Shown in pieces: positions 33,703 through 43,098 of a stretch of DNA of 64,000 nucleotides. The position numbers and the translations under genes are program-made. The stretch spans positions 1-64,000 of the forward strand of contig JACCGJ010001390.1 in the NCBI GenBank assembly GCA_013407085.1, in the 5' to 3' direction. The notes beneath the pieces were generated by a model. That model was not told the DNA's origin and searched no databases. It worked only from the letters and a program-made list of their open reading frames with translations. Origin of the DNA: Atriophallophorus winterbourni (Eukaryota > Platyhelminthes > Trematoda > Plagiorchiida > Microphallidae). The first letter of the stretch is position 1. Every line of letters begins with the position of its first letter.

Positions 33703-34186
33703 CCGAGTAGATAATCCACCACGATCACTAGACTACAAATTTCGTGAACTGTTCGATTACATCATCTTGTCTAATCGTGTTCTCGAATATACTTGACAGC
33801 GAATTATGCAACAGTCATCTGTTCTGTTCTGTTGGCCTCCTTAGGTCGATGTCGACCACGGATGTACATCACAATCGCATGAATTTTCATTTTCTACAGC
33901 TTTTTGAATGACTAAGCAGTGAGATTCGGGAGGAACAATCTCTCCCGCAGCGCTTGCAATGATGGTCAGAACTCGGTTGTACGGCGTCAATTGCACGCCG
34001 GCGGCGTGATCTACGTTCAGCAGCCAATAGCTGTATCTGCTCCTCCCCAGCTTGCAGACGACGCTTTACACAATGCCTCCAACGTGAGCCGGTGTTAATG
34101 CATTATTATCTCCACTGCACAAATTTATTTGTTCTATCTGGGAGGCGGAGGTTTTCCCATTAGATTTGGAGGATGTCTATAAACCT
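33703..34186. repeat. Paralogue of 15518-15998
   Basis: CCGAGTAGATAATCCACCAC onward matches the 15.5-kb locus with scattered substitutions until GAGGATGTCTATA (34186). It contains CR1 endonuclease DYKFRELFDYIIL (+), the zinc-finger RTE tail (-) and SIWEAEVFPLDLED RTE-A RT (+). It shows an old duplication of this three-element mosaic. Confidence 0.85.
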
Positions 34187-34517
34187 TAGTGGTGTGTAAG
34201 CATTGGGCGTGCGTTATTTGTACAATTGCCTCCTATAAAAACCCGAGAGTGCATATCGACCAATCAGATGATGCGTGTGTGTGTTCGAAGTGATTTACTA
34301 CAGAAACCCGAGAAGTTTAGGGTAGACATTAAGTGCAGCGTATTCATTTCTATCGGCCAATAAGAATTTACCGTTGTGCGAGTAAAATTTGAGTGTTATC
34401 TGGCGTGAAGGTTTTCCTCGTTTCATATATAAATGAAATTTTTCGTTTTTAATTAAAAACACGTTAAACATATAAGATTGACAATTGATTTCGATGTGAG
34501 CAACACATTACTTTGTT
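34187..34517. other. Unassigned 330 bp before the CR1 leader
   Basis: No coding match. It includes CCAATCAG (34260) and TATAAAAA (34237), which could be promoter-like by chance. It ends where the CR1 leader begins. Confidence 0.4.
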
Positions 34518-34890
34518 CATCTCTCAACAGTTAATCGATGTATACGCGCGTAGGTGTTTTCGTGGAAGCTATCTTAACTTACATTCCACGATCCGACGAC
34601 CTTGACCTCAACTGCTATCGGATGTTAGAACCCAAAATAACAATGCGTGATTTGTGTAAAATTTGCGAAGAAGGTGAGTGTGAAATCGAAACTAGTCATA
34701 TGTTATATGCGCTCTACTATGATACACACAAACTGCGATATATTTTTGACTAAAGAGGCAGTTGTCTTTATTAATAATGTTGAACTTCCATGTGTCTGTT
34801 ATGTGTGCGCGTCTGTAGAACAAAGCCGTTAAACGGCGTCGAGACCAATGTATTACAATCAGGAAACCTAGAAGATCACATTAAAAACGT
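34518..34890 (+). other. CR1 5' leader with 71-codon frame, third location
   Basis: The frame 34538-34753 encodes the same 71 residues as at 25001. The leader differs from the tandem copies at only a few bases (for example 34780 and 34810), while the DNA to its left is unrelated. Confidence 0.6.
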
Positions 34891-35531
34891 AGAGAGCTGT
34901 ACTCAAAAATGCCCACAATAACTCACTAAAATGTAAAACCAACCTAAACCCAACACTACATCCCGTACCTCCACAACAGACTCCACTACGTGAAGAGAAT
35001 TTGCGGATGGCTGAACAGCTGACTCAGATGTTAGTCAGAATAAAAAGTCGAACGGGCGTCTACTGACTGTCCATCAACAGCATTCCTCTACCTCCAAAAT
35101 AATATTGAAATAAAAACAAATTTGAAGAATATCAGCGTAATCTGCACCAATGTGCGGAGACATCAGGGACACTTTACTCAAGTAGACCAACTAAAGACAT
35201 TGAACAATGGTACTAAATGTGTTCAATGATGGATATGTGCTCGATACTGCGTGATTCAATAACCCGCCTAAGTCGGCACCCAAATTCTCTTCATCTTCAC
35301 GAACCGCATTTACTGACGATAACTCTTGAAAGCCAAAAAGAGATGGAAAACGTTCGTCTAAACTCTTAATTGCTGCGTACATGTTCACAGACTAAATGTC
35401 GCACACATGCTTATATTCCGTGGTGGCAGAGAAAAGGTAATTTAAACAATGGGGATAAATCTGACCAACGCAGTGTGGTTCTTCTTGGTGTTCCTGAACA
35501 TACTAACACTGGTTCGGGTAGTGAAATACAG
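34891..35531 (+). pseudogene. CR1 ORF1 fragment, fourth copy
   Basis: Same blocks as 20.6, 25.4 and 30.1 kb with additional stops, ending at GTGAAATACAGC (35531) where a different CR1 ORF1 starts. An open frame beginning at 35449 reads this piece out of phase (MGINLTNAVWFF) and is not genuine there. Confidence 0.78.
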
Positions 35532-35657
35532 CCATAGAGATGATTTCGTTACTAAGTCGCGTAAGACAGCATCTGGTGTGAATGTATATAGGAAAACGAA
35601 TACAGTCAACAATGAGACGTCTCATCGACCAGCACCGGTGCAACCTGCTGGTGGTTT

Positions 35658-36400
35658 AATGATGAAGACCCATAGTCTCAGCATAATTTGCACTAACGTT
35701 CCTGAAAAAAATGATGCACTGTTCGACGACAGGAAAAAGTACGATTTAGCCGAATGGAGCAGACTCTGGGACATGATGAACCTGGTTCCCATTAAACCCT
35801 CAGCTATAGTTCGTTTAAGTCGACACCCGAAATCACCCCATCAGGGTGATCCGAGATTACTCGAGGTGATATTGGAGAACGAAAATGACCTGGAAAACAT
35901 ACTATTAGACTCATACTTATTAAGGAGTGTTGCTGGCTCAAAAATCCGTATTTTCGCTGATCTCCCATGGTGGGAACGAAAATCAAAAGCCTCTGATCGG
36001 GCACCAACAAGAAGTTTAAGAAGTTTAGTACTGCGTGGTGTTCCTGAGTGTGCTGAAAATCTAGCACCTAATCAAACAGAAAAACACGATCGACAACAAT
36101 GGAAGTTTATATCCGAATCTATCGATGTAAATGAAACTGTCGCAATAGATACGTTCAGGATACCCAAGTCCATCCAATACAAAGGGGATGGACCCCGACC
36201 GCTTAAAATCACCTTCATGACTAGCAATATGGCTGATTTAATTCGAGCACATTGGACTCAAAACAGTCGCACGCTACCAAGTGGTGTCAGAATGAGTACT
36301 CCGAAAACAAATAAACTAGATCTTGCAGACCATACACCACTCACAAGCCCAAGTCAAGTCATTTCAATTAGCTCTCCAAACAAAATGTTGAACTACTCCA
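35658..36400 (+). pseudogene. CR1-2 ORF1
   Basis: Best-preserved ORF1 here: SIICTNVPEKNDALFDDRKK, LWDMMNLVPIKPSAIVRLSR, DPRLLEVILENENDLENIL, IFADLPWWERKSK, LRSLVLRGVPECAENL, DRQQWKFISESIDVNETVAI, DTFRIPKSIQYKGDGPRPLK, RVRMST-like SGVRMSTPKT. The ordered blocks recur in three other ORF1 remnants. No zinc knuckle is seen. I chose MMKTHSLS near 35658 as a plausible start because the upstream part is joined from another copy. Confidence 0.75.
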
Positions 36401-36446
36401 GAAAATTCGATTTCTGGCTGCCAGATTTCAAACGCCACTCCTGTTT

Positions 36447-38376
36447 ATGGGAGACTTCAACCTTCCAAACTTGATGAAGAAAAACGCTCTTTCGACGAAT
36501 TCGCTCGACGATGCGTTTCAAGAACTGATCTTCGATATTCCTTTTTATAACCACGTATTTGATAACACTAGATATAGAGATGGTAACATGCCATCCGTCC
36601 TGGATCTAATACTAACGAGTGAGGAACACGCCGTCGAAAATCTCGGCTACGAAACTCCATTGGGTTCTAGCGACCACCTGGTCCTCTTATTCGATTATGT
36701 TTATCAAGCTGAAAGAATGAATGACATCAACAAAACGAAACTACAACTGGATATTGGAAGTCTTCACAGTGCTCTTAGAACGATTTCTGACTGGAAACCA
36801 GACACCACGGACGTGCATCGTTCTTCGGTAAACTTCATAGAGAAGCTGTGTGATGAAATAAACCTACATTCCAGATTTGTGCCAAAGACAGCGAAAAAAC
36901 GATTTACCTTCACGTTGAGAAGCCGCACAAGGAAGTGGATTAAGATACGCAACAATGCATGGAGAAACTATGTCCAGAATCCGATGCCAGATAATTGGGA
37001 AACATATCGTCTGTTGAGGAACAAGGTCACCTCTCTTATCACCGAGGACAAGCAGTCTCATCAGACAAGACTACTGACCATAATGGAGCGGAACCCCACA
37101 CTCCTGTACCAGATCGTTAACACTACATCAAAAATTAATCCAGGAATCTCAGCACTACGCACACCTCATGGTCTAACTACGACTGCGTTCGAGGCTGCCG
37201 AAGTTCTTGCAGGTTACTACTGCAAAGTTTTTAGCCCCAAGGAATCAGTGCATCTTACGCCGCTTTCGATCGGCTTTTCGAATGAAATACTGAATGAAAT
37301 CTCAATAAGCAATGAGTGTGTCATGCTCAGACTTCTTCGTTTGAATACCACAAAGTCTCTAGGAGCAGATGGAATCACTCCTTTTATCCTCAAACGATGC
37401 ACATCCTCATTGTGTGGTCCACTCAGCACGTTATTCCAAATTTCACTCGAAAATAGTATCGTTCCCGCGGAATGGAAATCTGGCATCATCACACCAATCT
37501 ACAAGGGCGGGAGTCGATCTAACGCTGCGAACTATAGACCAGTTACGTTGTTGCCAGTAATTTCTAAAGTGCTAGAGAGTTTAGTAGCGGAAAAGATCAC
37601 CCATCACCTCGAAAACAATAGACTGCTTGCGACTGAACAGCACGGTTTCAGGAAACATCACTCATGTCTATCTAACCTCTTGCTCACCTTAAACGACTGG
37701 ACTGAGTGTGTGGACAATGGTTACTCCACCCATGCATGCTTTTTAGACATGTCAAAGGATTTCGACCGCGTCAATCATAGTATTTTAATCCAGAAACTTG
37801 AATTGCACGCGATAACAGGAAAACTTCTTGCTTTGCTAGAAAACTATTTACGCGACAGGAGTGCCCAAGTCAGAGTGGACGGCGCCTTATCGAAATCATT
37901 TAAAATTACGAGCGGAGTGCCCCAGGGTTCGGTCCTCGGACCGATTTTGTTTTTGAACTACGCAAACGACATTCCAGAGCGTGTTAAATGCAAGATTATG
38001 TTATTTGCAGACGATATAAAGCTTTGGAGAAGCATACGTACAAATGATGACTGTGAAACTTTGCAGAAGGATCTAAACACATTGCACGATTGGGCTCTGA
38101 GAAACAAACTACCCTTCAACTTCCAAAAGTGCAAGGTGTTAAACATTGGAAAGACTGTGAATTACAACTACACTCTTGGGTCCCACCAACTCGTCTGGAC
38201 AACTGAAGAGAAGGATTTGGGTGTTTGGAACAGTTCAAGTCTGAAGACTTCACTGCAGTGCAAAGCGGCTTACAAAAAGGCGTCAAAAGTATTGGCGTTA
38301 TTGAGACGAATTTTCGGCAGATTCTCCAATCAGTCAGTACCCCGTATCATGAACACCTATCTGAGACCAGCGATGG
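36447..38376 (+). pseudogene. CR1-2 ORF2
   Basis: A long open frame starting MGDFNLPNLMKK in the second half of the endonuclease (LGYETPLGSSDHLVLLFDY), then RSRTRKWIKIRNNAWR, MERNPTLLYQIV, LGADGITPFILKR, EWKSGIITPIYKGG, NYRPVTLLPVISKV, QHGFRKHHSCLSNLL, FLDMSKDFDRVNHSIL, TSGVPQGSVLGPILF, LFADDIKLW, EKDLGVW, RIMNTYLRPAME. All RT motifs are present. The C-terminus is lost to the nested insertion. Confidence 0.9.
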
Positions 38377-39640
38377 AACTCAGAACTCAGAACTCAGAAA
38401 ATTTTATGGTAGAAAAAGCAGTAAGCTTAGCAATAACCATAGGATGACAAGGTATATCTCAAAAATTAATGGGGACAGTCACATACCGCATGGTTCGTCA
38501 TATACTCATCGAGTTTGGAAGCGAAACCTCAACAGATTCTGATCGTGTGATTTCTTCAGGCAACTAGTTCCAAGTGAAACAAATTCTTACCGAGAAAAAA
38601 TTATGACGAATATCGAATCGAGAGGGCGGAATGCTTAAAGCCTTTGAATGTGTTCGTGTTCGAGTAAGGCCATTGGGATTTAGCAAGTGTTTAAGGGGAT
38701 GGTTTTCAGTATGCAGGATTTTGAATGTCAACAGGAGGTCACTACGTACCCGTCGTTGGGTAAAATCTTGTAGGTTCAGTTTTAACATTCGTTCTGTAAA
38801 AGGCAAATTTCTGTAAGGGGGGACCAACTTTGTAGCACGACGATAAATCCTGTCGAGTAGTTCGATGTCTTTCCTCAGCCTTGGTGCCCAGGCTTGGATG
38901 GAATATTCCATAACAGGACGTATATACGTGTTAATTACCCGGGGTAGGGTTTCGGGCGTAAAAATCCGGAATATTCTTTTGAGAAGACTCAAGATACGGC
39001 AAGCTTTATTGTACACCATCCGGCAATGATGTCCAGGCTTAAGGTTAAACGAAACCCATATACCGAGATCTTTTTCTGCGGTGGTCCAGACAATATCTTG
39101 CGTGCCAAGCTGATACGTGTGGTGTAGAGATTTTCCAAGCTGCAGCATTTTACATTTCGCAGGGTTAAATGGTAACTCATTTAACTGGGACCAACGAAAT
39201 AAGGTGCGCAGATCCCGTTGTAGTGCCATACAGTCATTAACAGACCTTACACGTTTCCATATTTTAATATCATCGGCAAATAGCATCAAGTTGCATCAAA
39301 TATCCTCTACTATATCGTTCATATACACCAAGAATAGAAGAGGTCCAAGCACCGAGCCTTGCGGAACTCCACTCGTGACGTCTATTTTTCTAGACAAGTT
39401 GCTGCCAACGCGAACTTGGACGTGTCTATCAGTCAGATAGTCCCTTATCCAATTCAGCAATATTCCCGTTATTCCATAGGATTCGAGCTTTTTAATTAAG
39501 ATGTCATGGTTGACTCTGTCGAAAGCTTTGGAAATATCGATGTAGCAAGCATGTACAGCCTCACCTTCGTCTAGTGCCTTGGTCCAATCCTCGAACGTTG
39601 TAAGAAGGTTAGATGAACTGCAACGAATGGAGTACGCTGT
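38377..39640 (-). mobile_element. CR1-3: nested CR1 3' half
   Basis: Minus strand from FEDWTKALDEGE, CYIDISKAFDRVNHDILIKK, SGVPQGSVLGPLLF, a TGA near 39293, LFADDIKIW, EKDLGIWVS, RVINTYIRPVMEYSIQAW, IYRRATKLV, HPLKHLL, FFSVRICFTWN-stop-LP to a 3' UTR ending in TTCTGAG repeats (38378-38402). The heptamer tail differs from the ATTGA and TTTGAA tails of other copies. 5'-truncated where CR1-4 begins. Confidence 0.86.
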
Positions 39641-41582
39641 TCAAATTCAAATTCAAAGATTTATGGCTAAAAAAGTTAATACTTTACAACACCACAGGAT
39701 TACGGTATTATTAAAACATGAAAAAATACAATAGTATAAAAGCAATAGAGAATATCAAATGTAAGGCTCACGAATGTTATTCTTTTGCATATGTAAGTCC
39801 AATTTCACTTTAAACGCCGCCAGGCAAGGAGAGTCCACCACATGTTGGGGTAGGGAATTCCAAAGAAATATAGCACGTATGGCGAAAAAATGGCGCCGAC
39901 AGTCAATACGGGAACTTGGGACGTAAAGGGATAAGGTATATCCGCGTGTCACTTTCCCATCACACACATCAAGCAAGTGTTTTAGTGGATGTCTTTCGGT
40001 AGACACAATTCTATAAGTCAGAATAATATCGCGTCGTATCCTCCTTTGGGTAAAGTCGAATACCCAAGACGACCCAGACGTCGTAATCTTTCGGTGTACG
40101 GAACATTGCGAAGACCCATCACTAACTTTGTTGCTCTATGATAGATTTTATCGAAGAGAGCAATATCCTTTTGCAGCCAAGGAGCCCAGACCTCTACCGC
40201 ATACTCCATCGTAGGGCGAAGGTAGACATTCATTATCCTTGGTAACGTTACCAGAGAGAATCTTCCAAATATTCTTCGAAAGATACCCAACAATCTGTTT
40301 GCCCGTCGATATATGTTCTGGCAGTGCGCTGTGCTCTTCAGGTTCCCGCTAATCCACACTCCAAGATCTTTTTCTAACGAGCTCCATGCTAGGTTTTCAG
40401 TTCCCAATCGATATGTCCAAGGAACATTCTTGCCAAGATGGAGCATCTTACATTTCTGTATGTTGAATGACATGTCATTCATGGCCGCCCAATTCGACAC
40501 GCTGTCCAAATCCGTTTGCAGTTTCTCACAATCCTCTGCAGAACTTATTGGCGTCCAAATTTTCATATCATCCGCGAACAGGACCATTTTGGACGATATT
40601 AGGGGGGGTAAATCATTTATGTACAACAGAAAGAGGAGCGGGCCTAGCACAGACCCTTGGGGTACTCCACTGGTGGTTTTGAACGTTTGGGATAGCGCTC
40701 CGTTAACTTTAACTCGGGCGTCGCGATCTGACAGATAGTCGCACAACCATGAGAGGAGTGGATCACCTATTCCTGAAAGCATCCGTTTTTGAAGAAGCAA
40801 ATGATGATTGACTCTGTCAAAAGCTTTCGAAATGTCTAGGTAACAGACGTGGATGCCAGAACTTTTATCCATCTCCTTTGTCCAGTCGTCTAACGTGAGG
40901 AGAAGATTTGTGAGACAAGATCGGTGTGATCGAAATCCATGCTGCGCTGGCGAAAACAAATTATGCTATTCGAAGTGTGCAACTATTCTTTCCGAGACTA
41001 TACGTTCCATGAGCTTAGCAATAACAGGTAAAAGTGTGACAGGACGATAATTTGCAGCGTCAGATCGGCAACCGCCTTTGAAGATAGGTGTTATCACGCC
41101 GGACTTCCAATCTTTCGGTACAACTCCATTAAGCAACGAATAGTTAAACAGGCTGGAGAGCGGTTCACAAAGCTGACGGTGACAGAACCTGAGCACATCC
41201 GGTGTGATGCCATCCGCTCCTGGGGATTTTCTTACCTTTAGTTTGAGCAAATGTCTTGCAACAATCATTGGATTTATCGAGATATCGCACAACGTTTCGA
41301 TTCCTGTTTCAATTGAATACTCAGAACGTTCCACTAAAACCTTGGGTACGAACACATTAGAGTAGTAAATTGCCAGAGCATTTGCGGTTTCCAACGCTGT
41401 TTCAGTGAGATTTTCGCCATTCTGGATGGGAAAAATACCTGGTTTGACTTTTGCTTTCGCGTTCATGATTTTGTATAATAACTTAGGGTTGCGTTCCATT
41501 TTCGACAGGAGCATCAATCGGTGCGCTTCCTAATCCTCTCGAATAAGCGCAGTCACTTTGTTAATAAGCGCAGTCACTTTGT
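39641..41582 (-). mobile_element. CR1-4: nested CR1, most of ORF2
   Basis: Minus strand from NKVTALIRED (41.57 kb): MERNPKLLYKIM, SPGADGITPDVLRF, DWKSGVITPIFKGG, NYRPVTLLPVIAKLMER, an in-frame TAG at 40966-40968, AQHGFRSHRSCLTNLLLTLD, YLDISKAFDRVNHHLLL, TSGVPQGSVLGPLLF, LFADDMKIW, EKDLGVWIS, MEYAVEVWAPWLQ, a frameshift near 40050, then CRRHFFAIRAIFLWNSLP and a 3' end with TTTGAA repeats (39641-39656). A 20-bp tandem duplication (AATAAGCGCAGTCACTTTGT) sits at its 5' border, 41543-41582. Confidence 0.87.
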
Positions 41583-41732
41583 CAGGCTTGGTCACCCTGG
41601 ATTCAGAAAGACATAAATTTTCGGCAGCTTATTTACCACCGAACCACAAAGCTTGTTCCCGGACTAGCTGCTAAACCATATGAAGAACGTTTGAGGAGTC
41701 TCAATCTTTTCGACTTTCGCTGTCGTCAACTA
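41583..41732 (+). pseudogene. CR1-2 ORF2 continuation after the nested insertions
   Basis: Plus strand QAWSPWIQKDINFRQLIYHR, TTKLVPGLAAKPYEERLRSL, NLFDFRCRQLRG. It follows RPAME at 38376 exactly in CR1 order. It ends at a Gly codon fused in frame to the CR1-5 endonuclease. Confidence 0.85.
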
Positions 41733-41980
41733 AGAGGCGTAATTTATCGTCCACCAGCAGCCCCGGAAGTGTATAATACGAATCTACTCGACAAGCTACG
41801 CTTGATTGCCTCGAGATATCATACCAGAATCTTGATCATGGGAGACTTTAATCTGCCTAACTTGCTGAAGACGAACAAAATTTCTCAGACCTCCACCGCT
41901 GCCATCTTCCAGCAGCTATTTGACGAAATTCCGTTGTATAATCACGTTGAAAGCATTACAAGATACAGAGGGAGAGATAT

Positions 41981-42134
41981 TGTAGAAAAGTCAAGATCAG
42001 AGCGACACATGTGTATTCACTACACGTCAACAAAGATATGAATCATCATGGGAATTACAATAAAGAGATAGACACACTGACAGATACTGCATTCTGATTG
42101 GACAATGAGTATTCATGCTGACAGCCACTCCACA
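41981..42134 (-). repeat. 3' LTR of the miniature element
   Basis: 154 bp, identical base for base to 42749-42902. Contains AATAAA on the plus strand only; transcription signals on the minus strand are not obvious. Confidence 0.95.
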
Positions 42135-42682
42135 TCCTTCCGTTTTTCAAACGATCGGCTCATCGACATCTTGCGCGTGACAATTGAATTTATATCGTTC
42201 ACTTGACCGAGGCAAAGTTCTTCGAGCTTCGCGAAGATTGTTCCCCAGTCATCTGCGTCTTCGTTCTCAACAAAAGTGAAACACTGTGTAAACTCCGTCG
42301 CCTGTTCACCAAGCGCATTCCTCAGCGTCACAATTTGATACACTTTATCGGTATTCGTCAGATTCGCCAACGTCCGAAAGTCGCTGAAGTGTTGCTTCCA
42401 CAGTTTCCATCTCTCGTTCACTTGACCGAGGCAATGTTCTTCGAGCTTCGCGAAGATAGTTTCCCAGTCATCTGCGTTTTCGTTCTTATCAAAGGTGAAA
42501 CACTGTATGAAATTCGTCGCCTGTTCACCAAGCGCATTCCTCAGCGTCACCATTTGATACGCTTTGTCGGTATTCGTCAGATTCGCCAACGTCCGAATGT
42601 CTCTAAACTGTTCCTTCCACCGTTTCCATCTCTCTGCCAATCCTTCATCGCCTTCCATTGAGTGTTGCCGGTGGTCGAACAT
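42113..42682 (-). CDS. Gag-like protein with 73-residue tandem duplication
   Basis: 189 codons. Two consecutive 73-residue repeats (DNA period 219 bp) each run ERWK.WK..F.D.RTLANLTN...LRNALGEQAT...CFTF..N..ADDW.TIFAKLEE.CLGQVN, the retrotransposon gag capsid-like pattern of Ty3/gypsy elements. No CCHC knuckle follows. The end (SRSFEKRKDVEWLSA) reads through the polypurine tract into the 3' LTR. A frameshift near the start may have removed the true N-terminus (FNVRPPATLN in another frame). Capsid-like function is inferred from the family only. Confidence 0.8.
   Translation of the reverse strand: MFDHRQHSMEGDEGLAERWKRWKEQFRDIRTLANLTNTDKAYQMVTLRNALGEQATNFIQCFTFDKNENADDWETIFAKLEEHCLGQVNERWKLWKQHFSDFRTLANLTNTDKVYQIVTLRNALGEQATEFTQCFTFVENEDADDWGTIFAKLEELCLGQVNDINSIVTRKMSMSRSFEKRKDVEWLSA
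42135..42148 (-). other. Polypurine tract
   Basis: Minus strand GAAAAACGGAAGGA (13 of 14 purines) immediately before the 3' LTR, where plus-strand priming is expected. Confidence 0.75.
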
Positions 42683-42730
42683 TAAAGCCGCTAAAACGGG
42701 CGTTCTCAGTTCTATCCGACGTTTTCTCGT

Positions 42731-42748
42731 CGATCACCCTCGTCACCA
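42731..42748 (-). other. Primer-binding-site position
   Basis: Minus strand TGGTGACGAGGGTGATCG directly after the 5' LTR. TGG pairs with the CCA end of a tRNA; which tRNA is used cannot be told here. Confidence 0.7.
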
Positions 42749-42902
42749 TGTAGAAAAGTCAAGATCAGAGCGACACATGTGTATTCACTACACGTCAACA
42801 AAGATATGAATCATCATGGGAATTACAATAAAGAGATAGACACACTGACAGATACTGCATTCTGATTGGACAATGAGTATTCATGCTGACAGCCACTCCA
42901 CA
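42749..42902 (-). repeat. 5' LTR of the miniature element
   Basis: Identical partner of 41981-42134. On the minus strand it starts TGTGGAGTGG and ends CTTTTCTACA. Confidence 0.95.
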
Positions 42903-43098
42903 GATATGCCTTCAATGCTCGATCTTATCTTGACAACTGAAGAGGACTCCGTCGAAAACATTACATACGATTGTCCGCTAGGTTCAAGCGAACATTTGGT
43001 CTTGAATTTTGACTACCTATGTCGAGCAGAGCGAACAAACGATAAAATAAAAATTCATCAGAAAGGTATGCCTATCTAAATTATCAAACGCCCTATGT

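Larger units (their letters stand above)
35532..38376 (+). mobile_element. CR1-2: CR1-like LINE, internally deleted and split
   Basis: Contains ORF1 (about 35658-36400) and ORF2 (36447-38376), joined by a deletion that removed the ORF1 end and the first half of the endonuclease. It is interrupted at codon RPAME (38376) by minus-strand CR1-3 and CR1-4; the next residues QAWSPWIQKD resume at 41583. Confidence 0.87.
41981..42902 (-). mobile_element. Gag-only miniature Ty3/gypsy-type LTR element
   Basis: A 922-bp element: two 154-bp LTRs that I read as identical (TGTAGAAAAG...CCACTCCACA, with TG/CA ends on both strands), GATAT target duplications (41976-41980, 42903-42907), a primer-binding-site position beginning TGGTGACGAGG after the minus-strand 5' LTR and a purine-rich tract before the 3' LTR. 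The inside codes only for a gag-like protein. No protease, RT or integrase, so it must have been moved by a partner. It interrupts the CR1-5 endonuclease. Confidence 0.93.
41733..43078 (+). pseudogene. CR1-5 endonuclease, split by LTR element
   Basis: 41733-41980 encodes VIYRPPAAPE, ILIMGDFNLPNLL, LFDEIPLYNHV and RYRGRD; 42903-43078 continues MPSMLDLILTTEEDSVENIT, CPLGSSEHLVLNFDYLCRAE. The final SDHLVL is SEHLVL: the catalytic Asp is Glu. A 1-nt shift near 43075 separates it from the RT frame. Confidence 0.85.

Noticed and set aside
34237..34267. TATAAAAA and CCAATCAG as a host promoter
   Set aside because: No host exon follows; the downstream sequence is a CR1 leader and the matches can be chance.
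35449..35531. Hydrophobic start (MGINLTNAVWFFLVFLNILTL) as a signal peptide
   Set aside because: It is an out-of-phase reading of the ORF1 stretch SVVLLGVPEHTNTGSG from an adjoining CR1 copy.
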